Assembly (NCBI GenBank): GCA_050084985.1
Contig: JBITNC010000001.1
Span: 196,602,001-196,666,000 of the forward strand
Length of the DNA: 64,000 nucleotides
Direction of reading: 5' to 3'
DNA from: Nageia nagi
Lineage: Eukaryota > Pinophyta
Shown: positions 33,700 to 44,954 of the stretch, piece after piece
Numbering within the stretch: position 1 is the first letter of the stretch
Layout: each line of letters starts with the position of its first letter
Translations under genes and position numbers: made by a program
Notes under the pieces: generated by a model
What the model saw: the letters and a program-made list of their open reading frames with translations, nothing else
Databases searched by the model: none
What the model was told of the DNA's origin: nothing

Positions 33700-34284
33700 T
33701 CATTTCCAAATTGTATGTCGCATTTGCATGTGAGAAAATCTGTGAATTTGCCTATAGTATTGTTGTGACGTTCTAGGAGGAAAAGCCACAAAAGTATTTG
33801 AAAAATCATAAATCACCCTTTTATGAGGTAAATAATGTAAAATGTCATCCATCCATTCTAGGCTTTTGGTTAATTGTTTAACGTATTTCAGCCTAGCTAA
33901 AAGGAGTGAATACTCAGTTAATTGGTAATTTATAATGATTCTCGATATTCCATAAGGCCATTGTAGGCAGAAAGTCGCTATTTCTTGTGATATTCTTTCC
34001 ATATGGGTGAAATAGATTTGTGGATCTAAAATAATGCTTACTTCATATCCATAAAAGGTGACTTCCCAATCATTATTTCTACCACAAAACATATGATATG
34101 TTCTTTCATATTTTTCATTAATAGACAATTGTAAATAATTTAAGAGATTAAGATCAAATCCATGTTTTAAATATGTCAATGCCAAATCACCTGGATATCT
34201 TGGTGGTGGAAATCGTACTTGTGGTGGCATTATGCTACCGTCAGTAGATTCCTTTGCCAGATTCATCCTTTGTATTTTAATCAT
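33700..34284 (-). CDS. Gypsy I extra ORF A, unknown family (194 codons)
   Basis: Open frame beginning MIKIQRMNLAKES, 3' of the integrase and separated from it by a short (TA)n. Features: PPPRYPGDLALTYLKHGF, NDWEVTFYGYEVSIIL, ATFCLQWPYGISRIIIN, LEWMDDILHYLPHKRVI and a basic, His-rich C-terminus. It is similar throughout to ORF B 67 bp downstream. No known family recognised. Its survival without a stop, while the PMD gene in the same element has 14, is notable. It may be expressed as a separate protein from a spliced or subgenomic transcript, which is inference. Confidence 0.6.
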   Translation of the reverse strand: MIKIQRMNLAKESTDGSIMPPQVRFPPPRYPGDLALTYLKHGFDLNLLNYLQLSINEKYERTYHMFCGRNNDWEVTFYGYEVSIILDPQIYFTHMERISQEIATFCLQWPYGISRIIINYQLTEYSLLLARLKYVKQLTKSLEWMDDILHYLPHKRVIYDFSNTFVAFPPRTSQQYYRQIHRFSHMQMRHTIWK

Positions 34285-34340
34285 TAATACTTTTATTTAT
34301 TTATTAATTCAATAATAAAATAAAATGAAAGAAAACTAAT

Positions 34341-34364
34341 GTATATATATATATATATATATAT
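34341..34364. repeat. (TA)n microsatellite
   Basis: About 12 TA dinucleotides between the integrase end and ORF A of gypsy I. Confidence 0.9.
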
Positions 34365-35530
34365 GGAAGGGTCAAAGATGCATGATATTTATAGGTTCAC
34401 GCTCTTCATTTCCTTCTAAGTCTGATAAATGATAAGTTTCTTTGCCAAATTTTTTCTTAATGATATACAGTCCTAACCAATTCGAAGCAAACTTATCTTT
34501 AAGCTGTCGTTCTATTCATGAAGTTTGTTGATTTTCTTTTAGAACCAAATCACCTATTTTGAACTCATGAATTAGGGCCCTTTTATCAAAAGCTTATTTT
34601 ATCCTCTTCTGATAAACATGCATATGCTCTAATGCATTAATACATTTTTTATCTAAAAGTAACAATTGATCTAAGTGAGTCTATCTTGCCTTTTCATCAG
34701 AATTTTGCTCACTTAGATTTACTCTAAGGGATGGTATCTCAAGTTCTATGGGTAGGATGGCTTCTGTTCCGTATACTAAAGAGAATGGTGTTGCCCCAAT
34801 AGGGGTGCATACACTAGTATGATAAGCCCATAAGGCCTTTGGTATTTGCATATGCCAATCTCTATGAGAATCATTTACTATTTTTGCTAAGATGTTTCGA
34901 ATAGTTTTATTAGTAGCCTCTGCCTATCCATTGCCTTGTGGATAATATGGAGTGGAAAAACTTTATTTAATTTTATATTTGTCACATATTTGTTTTACAT
35001 CCTTATTTTTAAAATTCTTTCCATTATCCATAATTAATTGGTTCGGTATACCGAATCTACATATAATATAACTTTCTATAAATTCTGCAATTCGTGAACC
35101 AATGGTGGAAGTCATAGGAATAGCCTCTACCCATTTAGTAAAATATTTAGTTGCTATGATGATGAACTTGTGTCCACTAGAAGACGTAGGTGTAATTTGT
35201 CCTATTAAGTCTAATGCCCATTTAGAGAATGGCCAAAGTGATTGTGTAGGATGTAGTTCTTGAGATGGTTGTGAAAATAAATGAGCATATTGTTGACATT
35301 TAAAACATTTTTTAACATATTCACAACAATCCTTTTCCATAGTTGGCCAATAATACCCAATTCAAATTAATCATTTTACAATTGCAACACCATTAAAGTG
35401 TCCTCTGCATGTTCCATCATGGGTGAAAGATATAGCCTTTTTAATATCATTACATTCAAGACATCTGAGTAAAATACTGTTGAAATTTCGTCAATGCAAG
35501 ATATACCCTATCAAATAATATTTGGTTGCT
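34365..35530 (-). pseudogene. Gypsy I integrase
   Basis: The frame 35340-34963 has the end of the HHCC zinc finger (CCEYVKKCFKCQQYAH) and the core with WALDLIGQITPTSSSGHKFI, ATKYFTKWVEAIP and FGIPNQLIMDNGKNF. After a stop come YYPQGNG-stop-AEATNKTI (TAG where CAG is usual) and WAYHTSVCTPIGATPFSLVY. The C-terminal part is DKRALIHEFKIGDLVLKEN with a GNWxGLY-like GLYIIKKKF end near 34400. All are typical of the Ty3/gypsy integrase. It inserts the DNA copy into the host genome; here at least four stops disable it. Confidence 0.88.
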
Positions 35531-35544
35531 TTGATTTTAAATGC

Positions 35545-36216
35545 TCATCGTGATGATTTATTAAGGTTTGCAGGAAGAGTTCCAAATTTTAAAAAATCTG
35601 TCAATTCCTTGTACCAATTATCTTTATCAATTACGTAGATATTTAATACATTTTTTTCTTCATCTTCCTGTTGTAATGATGATTGAGACAATTGAATTAT
35701 TTCAACTTGAATTGAAGATTTTTTAGGATCTTTTGGGATAAGAGATCCAATATAAGCCATAGCATCTGCAAATCTATTAAATGATCTTGGTGCTGCTTCT
35801 ATACTAAATTGGTCAAAAGATTTTAATAATTCTTCAACTAACGCTTTATACTTTTGAAGTAAAGGTTCTTTACATTGATAGATTCCTTTCACTTGATTGA
35901 CGATGAGTAAAGAATCTCCAATAATCTTAATTCTTTTAAGCTTTAATTTAACTGTAGTTTTTAGTGCTAATATCAAAGCTTCATATTCTGCATTATTATT
36001 AGTACAAGGAAATTTTAATTTAAATGAATAGGGTATAGGGATCCCTTGCAGGGTTATAAATACAACACCTACTCCACCACCTTGTTCACATCGAGAACCA
36101 TCAAAGTGTATTGTCATATCCCAATCATCTTTAGGTTCTACAGGTATTTCAATTTCATCTAATTGAAACACCCCATCATCGGGTAATTCAATGACAAGGG
36201 GTTTATTATCTTGCAA
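35545..36216 (-). pseudogene. Gypsy I second (archaeal-type) RNase H
   Basis: A 223-codon open frame contains TIHFDGSRCEQGGGVGVVF, YSFKLKFPCTNNNAEYEALI, KRIKIIGDSLLIVNQVKG and RFADAMAYIGSLI. The catalytic Asp, Glu, Asp and Asp positions are all present. This additional aRNase H after a degenerate first RNase H is diagnostic of Tat-clade elements. It would remove the RNA template during reverse transcription. Confidence 0.88.
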
Positions 36217-37499
36217 TGGAGCATCAACGAGATAGTTAGCAATTACTCATCCTTTTATTAACTTTTGTCCAATAAAATGTAAATCAAATTCGATTAAATG
36301 CATTATCCACTTTGCAGTTCTTGAATTTTGATATGTTTTATTCATCATATATTTCAACGGATCCATTTTAGAGATGACATATGTTGTATGATTAAGCATA
36401 TAATGTCAAAGCTTTTTAGTAGCAAAAATGACAATAAGACATAATTTTTCCAAATATATGTACTTAATATCATAGCTTGCTATTTATCATGTTCATTCTT
36501 TTGAGCAAGCATTGTTCCTAAAGCATTTTCAGTAGCAGAGATGTATAACAAAAAGGGTACATCTTTTCTTGGTGGACTTAAGACAGGAGGTGATAATAAA
36601 TATCTTTTAATTTCATTGAATGCATCTTGTTGCTCTTTTCCCCAATGATATTCTACTCCCTTTTTTAATAATTTCATAAATGGTTTACATTTATCAGAAA
36701 GTTGAGCTATAAACCTTCTAATGGCTTGTAACTTGCCCTATAAACTTTGTAATTGTTTTAGATTTGCAGGAGGTGGCATGTTTACTACTGCCTTCACTTT
36801 ACTAGGATCTATTTCAATTCCTCGTCAAGACACAATAAATCCTAATAATTTTCCTGAAGTTACACCAAAAACACATTTTTTTGGATTTAATCTTACTTTA
36901 TGTGCTAATAATCTATCTAAGACTTTAATTAGGTCTTTTCCATGATCTACTCAACATTTAGATCTAACCAACAAATCATCAACATAATCTTCTACTATGT
37001 CGTGCATATAATCATGGAATATATAAGTCATAGCCCTTTGATAAGTTGCCCTGGCATTTTTCAATCCAAAAACTTTATAATAAAAGGTACCCTAAGGAGT
37101 TATAAAAGTTGTTTTATGTTGATCTTTAGTAGCTATTTTTATTTGATTATAACCAGAAAACCCATCCATTAATGATAACATATCATGTCCCGCTATCGAG
37201 TCTACCAAACTATTAATGCTAGGTAGAGGGAAATCATCTTTAGGACAAGCTTTGTTAAGATCCCAAAAATCTGTGCATATTTTTATTTTTCCACTTGGTT
37301 TTTTCATAGGTACCATATTGAATATCCAATCTGAGTAGTCTATAGGTTGTATGAATTTAGCTTCTAATAATTTTTGAAGTTCTTCTTTTACCATTAATGC
37401 TATAGTAGGATGCATTTTACGTAACTTTTGTTTAACCGGTTTAGCATCAGGCTTTAATGCTAAATTATGTACTACTAGTTTGGGATCTATTCCAAGCAT
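36217..37499 (-). pseudogene. Gypsy I reverse transcriptase and first RNase H
   Basis: The RT start is at 37499-37092, with KLRKMHPTIALMVKEELQKL, PMKKPSGKIKICTDFWDLNK, ACPKDDFPLPSINSLVDSIA and MLSLMDGFSGYNQIKIA. The catalytic YVDD is at 36986-36975 in EDYVDDLLVRSKC. The RT/RNase H hinge is at 36677-36480, with YHWGKEQQDAFNEIKRYLLS and PPVLSPPRKDVPFLLYISAT. The first RNase H (36470-36250) is full of stops but keeps SKMDPLKYMM- and AKW-like pieces. FWDLNK for the usual FRDLNK fits a CGG-to-TGG transition. Confidence 0.88.
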
Positions 37500-38545
37500 G
37501 TCTGCATATGACCATGCAAATACCTTTTATCGTTCTTTTAATAAGGCTATAATTTCTTCTTGTTCATTCTCCATGAGGTTCTCCCCTAATTGAATAATTT
37601 TAGGATTTTGAGGATCATTACTAATATTTATTTCTAAGACTTTTTCAGTAAGCATATGTGACCCTTCTTCTAATTGATTTGCTACTGGTATCTAGCCATT
37701 GTCGTTAACACTATATTCTTCATCGTATTCTTGAGTTTGTTCATTTGCGCATACTTGATTTTCATAGGAACCAAGTATGTGATCTACATTTTTGAACTCA
37801 TGTACCAAAAGGTTAGATGATATAAGAGAAAAATCAGCAATTATTTCATCTGTAGAAGTATTGGCTATAGCTTTGATTAAATTTTGATTTTCATTAACTT
37901 CATCTATTTGTTCATTATTTTAATCTTTAATATCATTCTCTTTTATTGTGACCATATTTACCGATGGTATATCTGAATATGGAATGATTGATGATTTGGT
38001 ATTTTTATTTATTTTTTCTTGTATATCACTTGGTAAGCATGAATGATTCCAAGGTGGCTCAATATTATTAATAAAGAGCATTTCGACCCTTCTAAGACAT
38101 CCATTTCACTTGATTGTTCTTCTCTTATATTAACAATTTCTTGTACTATGGATTCTTTCTCTAAAATTTCTTCATTATAATCCAAATTCTCTTCGCCTAA
38201 ATTTTCTAATTTAGCAAGATTTTTATATTCATTTTGATAACCTAATCCACTTTTATCAGTGGGATATTGATATTGTAATTCAATTATCTCTTGTGGACCT
38301 TGTTCATATCAACCCAATCCTCATCCTTGCCAATTACATTTGTTAAAATAGTTTAAGACAAATGTTCTTGAAAATGGCGATAAATATTTCATATCATTAT
38401 TGAAATTTCCTTCATATTTTTGATTGGGTATTGTTGACATAGGATCTACTATCCTCGCATAGATGAACATTGTCTGATTAGGTACTTCTCCTAAAGGCAC
38501 TATTTGTCCAATTACACTAGGTGATTCAGATAATTTACCCACTTC
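37500..38545 (-). pseudogene. Gypsy I protease-RT linker
   Basis: About 1 kb of broken acidic, Ser/Glu/Asn-rich frames between protease and RT, with the last clear frame at 38542-38321 (MGKLSESPSVIGQIVPLGEV). Tat-clade polyproteins carry a long, poorly conserved linker here. No domain recognised. Confidence 0.55.
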
Positions 38546-39260
38546 TTACGATGAAGGTATATTAAATACCACATCATCTACGTCATATTCTCCCATCCCT
38601 AAATCCCTTAATTTAACTTTTACTGGATATACATGGGAGGAGTCATTATTAGATGTGGTGTTTACTTGTTTTGATGAAGAAGCTCCATATTTTTCGTCTA
38701 AAGCTTTAGCAACTTTTTCCCAAGTATCTTTATCTTGTATAACTATATCACCTTTTCCTTTTATGACTTCAAATTGATTTGTACTTTTATTCATTAATAT
38801 GGTTGATAAATTAGGAGACAGTAAGGTCATTTTATTTGGATCAAAAATTAAATTACAATGTGAATAAGGATCTGGATCTTTAAACACACAATGGACTTTA
38901 TCTTTATAAATGTATTTTAAACATCCATGATAGGTTGATGGAACACATTGCATTTCTCTAATCCATGGATGTCCTAGAAGCACATTGTATTGTATAATAT
39001 TTCCTTCAATTATATGTAATAAAGTTTGAACGGTTTTAGCTCCTACTGTAATCGGTAGCACTATTGATCCCAAAGTTGAACACACTGCATCATTAAACGC
39101 CCTAATTTGTAAAGAAGGAGCTAAAATAAGTGAATCTAATAAATTCAAATTTTTGTATGCAGCATCTGAAATTATATTTATAGCTGATCCTTCATCTATC
39201 AGAATTCTTTTAAATAATTTTTCATCTACTTTACCTATTATATGTAAAGGTGGATCAAGT
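38546..39260 (-). pseudogene. Gypsy I aspartic protease
   Basis: The active site reads IDEGSAINIISDAAYKNL with DEGSA at 39196-39182, matching the gypsy protease D-x-G-S/A. The frame 39148-38546 follows, with LPITVGAKTVQTLLHIIEGN, IIQYNVLLGHPWIREMQCVP and YHGCLKYIYKDKVHCV. The YN-x-LLG-x-PW motif closes the fold. It cleaves the gag-pol polyprotein. A stop or junction separates the active site from the longer frame. Confidence 0.85.
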
Positions 39261-39436
39261 CCACCTGGTCCATCATTATTTAATTTTTCTTATTCGTAGA
39301 AGGTGATGCTAGGTTGTTGAGATATCCTCAAACTTTCCACTATTGAAATAAAATTATCGGGGTTACTAATATCCACTTGAATTTCTTGTAGAATTTGATT
39401 CATAACCTCCCTATAACTCTCAGACTGTTGTAATAA

Positions 39437-40903
39437 TTACAATAAAGTCATATTAACTGGAGACATTCTTAATTGTTGTTGAAGAGCACCTTTTATTGAA
39501 ACTTTGGGTTGTTGAGGAGGAGGTATTGGTTGTATATTAATTGGGTTTGATATCGATTGATTTTTTCGTAGATTATCCTGTTTATTCTGATATTGTTGTG
39601 CTCTTGTAGCTATACCAATCATATGTATTGAATCATCTATAGTCCCTATAAATGGTATATCCTTATTATTCCATGTGTAGTTCATTTGGTTTGGGATGGT
39701 CACCCACATTGTTAGCCTGATGTGAAGGTAAGGGGTTTTGATATATCCCTAAATTTTGATTCGAAGGCACAACAGGATTATCCACATCTATTTTTTGACT
39801 ATCTATCAAGTCTTGAATTTTATGTTGTAAAGTTCGACATCTATTTGTATTATGTCCTTTTTGCCTATGATAAGCACAAAATTCATTTTCCTTATACCAT
39901 TTGCTTCCCTTAGCATTAGGATTTTTAGGTTTTATATCAGGTAATTTAATCATACCATTATCACATAATTTTTTAAGTATTTCAGCTAATGGTTCTGCTA
40001 ATGGGGTAAAATTTCTTTTAGGCTTAGGTTCAACATTTTCTTTGGTTTTTGAAGCTTGACCAGAATCCTCTATCATAGCTATTTGATTATTTTGTGGTTG
40101 TTTAGTACTATTTTCATGTTGATTACCCTTTTTGTATTCTTTTTTCTTGAGCTTTAGTTCTCCATCTTGAATTTTAACTCTTTCTATAACTACTGCCTGA
40201 GCCATAGCTTCTTCAAAAGTTTTATGTTGTTGAATTTGGAGAACACTAGCTATTGGTCTTAGATAACTTTGACTAAATAATTTAACCAATTCCTCCTATG
40301 GTATTGTATAAGGCATACTAGTGAGTATAGCCCACCATCTTGAGATGTCATCTTGTATGGTTTCATCAGGAAATTGTTGCAATCTTGTAAGATCAGTAAT
40401 TGAAGATCTTTCTTTAATATTGATTCTAAAATGTTCAAGAAATTGATTAGCCAATTATTCGAATGTATATAAACTATGCATGGGTAAACTATTATACCAA
40501 TCTAAAGCTTGGCCTGCAAGTATCATAGGAAATATACGTAACATTAATGAGTCATCATTGGCTATCTGATAACTAGAAAATGTAAATTTTCTCAAATGTT
40601 CTTTAGGGTATTCTCTTCCTTTAAATGATTCTATCTTAGAAATTTAAACTTATATGGTATTTTCTTTTTTGGAACACTTGGATGAATAGGTTCATTGCAA
40701 ATGTTCTTGTAATTTAACTTTTGAAGTCCTTGAACATTTATTTCTTGATTTATAAAATCCTTCATAAAGTCTTCTAATTCTTTATCAGTTCTATGACCTT
40801 GAATGCGTCTATGATATCTTTGAGTATTCAGATCCTTTTCCGAAATTGATCTTGAAGTGTAAGACTCATAGTCAGAAGGAAAATCTGATGGTGGTGGAGG
40901 CAA
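39437..40903 (-). pseudogene. Gypsy I gag, core and zinc-finger part
   Basis: The frames 40903-40631, a broken stretch at 40630-40300, 40289-39666 and 39709-39437 follow one another. They include the retrotransposon gag segment (LKYPKEHLRKFTFSS-like near 40600, AQAVVIERVKIQDGELKLKK) and the Tat-type finger FCAYHRQKGHNTNRC-x2-L (39886-39837), which has C-x2-H-x4-GH-x4-C in place of CCHC. A Pro/Gln-rich tail leads to the protease. Structural protein of the virus-like particle. Two or three stops. Confidence 0.82.
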
Positions 40904-40924
40904 TATTTTAAGAGGTGAATGTCG

Positions 40925-41509
40925 TCATGGAATAGGGATTCTAGGAGGTCTTTGGGATATCCCTTTTCCATGTAGACCTTTTCCTTTGTAATTAGGTTGT
41001 CTTGTTTGATTTTGAGTTTGTTCCACCCAACTTTTAATAGAATCTTGCTTTTGTTTATCATATAATTTTTGGAGTTCTAGTCCCTTATCCATCTCCTTTT
41101 GTAATAAAATGGTTGTCTCTCTATCCATCGCTTCTTGTTTGTCTAAGTAAGGATCTCGATATCTTTGTATTTGACTTCCTTCAGGAGTTTTCGGTTTCAA
41201 ATTCTTTATTTTTTGATATTCATCCCACTGTCTTTGTTTTTCTTTCTCCATACGTAGATATTGTTCCTTTTTTATTTTTGCATTATCTAATTCTTTAATT
41301 TGTAATTCTTGTAAACAAAGTTGAATCTCATGTTCTTTATGAAGTCTTTTCTTTTCTTGTTCCAAGAACTCATTTCTTTCTTTGTTTGCTTGTTCTTGTT
41401 CTATGAATTTTCTTTTATCCTTAAGAAGTTTGTCTTCCATTTCTTTTAATTTATCCTCTTGTTCTTGAATTTTAATGAATTTGTCAACTTCCTTTAGAAG
41501 ATATTGCAT
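40925..41509 (-). pseudogene. Gypsy I gag, coiled-coil N-terminal region
   Basis: A 194-codon frame, almost entirely Lys/Glu/Gln-rich heptads, for example EQEDKLKEMEDKLLKDKRKF and LEQEKKRLHKEHEIQLCLQE. A basic GKGLHGKGISQRPP tail follows. A long coiled coil before the gag core fits an assembly role. It is separated from the upstream frame by stops near 41520-41580. Confidence 0.7.
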
Positions 41510-41581
41510 CTCTATGACCTTTTTAATATCACTAGCATGTGTTTCCGTGAATTTTTAACTGGTTTTTATTTTATGTAATCG

Positions 41582-42178
41582 TCATTCTTCTAGTTCTTCA
41601 TAAGAAGGTATCTCTTCTATTTTATACTTAGATGTCCTTCTATGTAATCCTTCCTTTGAAGAATAAGATTTCTCTATTTGCTTCATTGAAGGATCTCTTT
41701 GGGATAAATTACTCGTAGGTATTGATATTTCATTTTTCCCTAATTCGAGAGATTTATGAGAAAAAGGAGATCCCCCTTTTCGGATTAAAGAACTAACCTT
41801 TTGACTATCGGATAATAGATGAATGACTCTATCATATTTAACTTTATACAGCTCAGTTTCTGGTACCGCTATGGTTTCAACCCGAGATTTATCCTTGTTA
41901 ATTTCTAAGTTATCATGTCTATGATTTAGTTTTTCAACATCTCCCGGTAAACTAGAAGATGTCTTAGGAATATTCCTATAATTAGCTAGGCAATGATGAA
42001 TTTCAATTAACTCTTCATCTAACACTTGCATTCTAGTCTTGGTAGTAAGATCTTCTATACTTTGTCTTTGCAATCTAGATTGATCATAACCCCAATCCTT
42101 ACTTTCATAATGAACTTCCCGTGGATCTGATTCATCTAAAGGAGGTGGCCTCCTAATTGAATATTCTATCAAATCCAT
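41582..42178 (-). pseudogene. Gypsy I first ORF (N-terminal gag extension or ORF1)
   Basis: A 198-codon frame from MDLIEYSIRRPPPLDESDPR to PSYEELEE. It is hydrophilic and Ser/Lys/Glu-rich, without recognised domains. Ogre elements carry a separate ORF before gag, and this could be its counterpart or simply the gag start. The position directly after the leader supports translation start here. Confidence 0.6.
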
Positions 42179-42199
42179 ATTGTTTGAATCTATTTCCTA

Positions 42200-44078
42200 T
42201 ATTTCAAATGGGTGTTCTCGCATTTTCTTAGCAGTCATGCTTCTAGTTTGAACCATTTTTTAAATATTACAAACAAGCATCGTCAAAAAGAAACCTTATT
42301 TTTATCTTTTATATTATATTTTTGAGAAAACAATTTAATGCACAAATAGCCTACATGCAAATCTACTTTTAACGATGTGATTATCTTCCTTAACTTTTTC
42401 ACATATTTTTAATGTCTGAATTAAATGAACAATATGGGTTGTTTATTTTTAATCTTTTTAATTTTCCTAGTTTGTTTTGACTAGTCAAGTGTTAAACAAG
42501 GTAGGTTGGGTAATTCTAATGTTTACAAGTTTCTAGGGCTTTTGGCTTGGTTCTAGATGAGTCTCCTTTTTTGATTCCTACCTAAAGGAAAGTTACCTTG
42601 GTCATCACCTCCAAGTGTAACTGGCTCTATGGCTTCAAGTGTGTTATGTCGGTGGTTACAAAGAAGTAAGAATTAACGATTGGTAGTGACATCCAACTTG
42701 TTAATGTTCAATTATTCCTTTAAGGCCTTATGAAATGCATTTAAATAAGTAAAGTACATTTATGCATACTACCCTCCCAAACATTCATGTCCATTTATTT
42801 ATCTTATCTTAATATGATGCAATCAAAGTTTATTTTAAGTGAATCTTGACCTTAATAGACCCTGTTGTTCTTTTTAATTATAATGTGATTCATTATCCAA
42901 CCTCTTAATGATGTTCATTAACTCCTTCCAACTGTGGAAGTCTTATATGTGATAAATTCCCTCTTCTTACTAGTCACATATCTCTTCGACCTCCAATGGA
43001 GTGGTAAGAGCAGACTTAGTAAAAAGCCATTAAGTGTGGATAAATTAATTAAGTTAGGTTCAATTACTCCTCCAATAGTCACCTCCCTTCGACCTCCAAT
43101 GGAGTGGTAAGGGCATACCTCTTTAAGAGTGTTAATGTGAAGTATGTTTCCAAATAAAATGTGAATAAATTTTACCTCTTTCACTTAACTTATTTCTGAT
43201 CACTTAGGATCGCTTGAAGCGCAAAAGTGAGAGCATACTTTGTTAAGTGAAAGCACTTAGTGTATTTGAATCCCTCCAATTTATTAACCTTTTAATATGA
43301 TTTACGCTACTAAAAACGCAATTTATTTCCTTTAAGTTCATTCCAAATTAAATGTGATTCATTTACCCCTTCCAATTGTGGAAGTATTATGTGTAGTAAA
43401 TTACCTCCTCTTACTAGTAAGAGGTCATTATGTGTGGGTAAATTAGCCAAATTAATGATAATGTGAATGTGAAAGAAAAGAAAAATTAATTACTCCTTCT
43501 TATCCGATCTATTCTGGTCACCTTAGATCGCACGAAGCGCAAAGGGAGAGCATAAGTAGACAAGATAAAAAGTATTAATGTGTACGTACCCTTCACCCAA
43601 ACATGAAAGTAAATACACAACATTTTACATAAAATAAAATAAAATAAATTAATAAAAAATGCATTTAACCTTTTCTACCCATTCTTATATGCATTCTAGG
43701 CAAAGGAATCACATTCAAAAGCATCTTTCCATTTTAACAATACATTATGCATTTTATTTTAATTTTTCAGGAATAACCAAAAGAGATAAAATGACCTGGG
43801 TATGAGTCATCAGCGTTTAAACAAAGGTTGCTGGCATTTATTTTGAGTCATCGACGTTTGATTCTAGTCGTTGGCATTTAGTCTAGATTACTTTGTAAAT
43901 GTTGGCGTTCCTTCTGAGTCACCAATGTCTGATTCCAGTCGCTGGCATTTCTGTAATAGATTTCCTAAAATGCACAGAATGCAAAATTTGAAGCTAGTAC
44001 ATGGAGAAATTCAAATAACTAGATATCAGAAAGGTAAAATCATTTTAAAATAAAAAACCCCCTTATCAATAACGGAAG
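42200..44078 (-). other. Untranslated leader of gypsy I with internal repeats
   Basis: 1.9 kb between the 5' LTR and the first ORF. Blocks are duplicated: TCGACCTCCAATGGAGTGG at 42988 and 43091, a TAGATCGC-x2-GAAGCGCAAA-type block near 43210 and 43525, and AATTGTGGAAGT-type blocks at 42933 and 43376. 43810-43950 repeats AGTC-x-x-CGACGTTTGATT and AGTCGCTGGCATTT. No frame is conserved. Confidence 0.6.
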
Positions 44079-44097
44079 GGCCCTCCTTCTAGCACCA
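44079..44097 (-). promoter_or_regulatory. Primer-binding site of gypsy I
   Basis: Minus strand TGGTGCTAGAAGGAGGGCC lies three bases inside the 5' LTR. It starts with the TGG expected opposite a tRNA CCA end. The tRNA was not identified with certainty. Confidence 0.6.
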
Positions 44098-44100
44098 AAA

Positions 44101-44949
44101 TGTTGCAGTGAAAATAGAGCTGGAATGTAGAATAACATGAAATACAAATTATTCTGAAATCTTCACTGAACCTCAAATTATACAAAATAGATAAAAATGC
44201 TATAATTATGAATTGATATTGATTTTCAGCTCAAACTACAATTTGCCCTTGGAAGGGACTTTTACAAATGCCATTTTCCAAAACAAGAGTATTAGATCTC
44301 CATTGTTTTTTATTTGCTTGCTTCTTTCCTTGATATGAACAACCTGTAAATCCTACACACATGCAAAAGATAATAACATCGAAGCATCTATGTATGACAT
44401 GAATTAAATTGAAACTAGCATAAAACAATAAAATGTATGAGCTCACAAGATTTTGGTAGCATTACCCTACTTTAAAAATGGGTCAAGATTCTCTCTATTT
44501 GCTTTGTATTAGCTTGTATTTATAGATTTTGGATGGGATGTTCAAAGGCTGGTAAGAGGAAGTGAACAGCCACCGTAGGTCGTAACTGACCCCCTCTATC
44601 CACATCATCTTGGAAAGTTGAAATGTTTTGACTTTCTCTCACTGTTTTGGCTTCTTGGTTCGATTGTTACAGAGTCACCGGCGATTGCAATACGAACATC
44701 GACGACTGACTCAAAATGCCGGTGACTATCTTGGGTTGTTGGCGATTGGTTTTTAATTTTATGACAATATTAAAATGACCGTATAATAGCCAATTTTACC
44801 TAAAAAGAGTCATGTGACCACCCATTTCGCATGTACTCGACGGGGGCTATCCAAAAATAGGGTTTTTAGACCTATTGTATATTGTTGCGAAGAGTTATGA
44901 TTATTTTAATGTTTACTAGTTAAGAAGGGGACATTTTTAGGTGTCTACA
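44101..44949 (-). repeat. 5' LTR of gypsy element I
   Basis: 849 bp, TGTTGCAGTG...GTGTCTACA, the partner of 27297-28145. It is followed by the target duplication AGTAG. Transcription of gag-pol would start here on the minus strand. Confidence 0.95.
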
Positions 44950-44954
44950 AGTAG

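Larger units (their letters stand above)
27297..44949 (-). mobile_element. Ty3/gypsy element I (Tat/Ogre-like), 17.65 kb
   Basis: Complete minus-strand element with two 849-bp LTRs (27297-28145 and 44101-44949), TG...CA ends and target duplication AGTAG (27292-27296 and 44950-44954). It has a purine-rich tract by the 3' LTR and a primer-binding site by the 5' LTR. It codes for an N-terminal leader ORF, coiled-coil gag, protease with DEGSA, RT with YVDD, a degenerate first RNase H, a second archaeal-type RNase H and integrase. Two extra ORFs follow after integrase, and a PMD gene lies on the opposite strand near the 3' LTR. The dual RNase H and large size indicate the Tat clade (Ogre-like). 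The two LTRs differ at roughly 5% of positions by eye, mostly transitions. Confidence 0.92.

Noticed and set aside
33048-34284. ORFs A and B as an envelope gene
   Set aside because: Position fits, but no signal peptide, cleavage site or membrane anchor is visible; listed as unknown instead.
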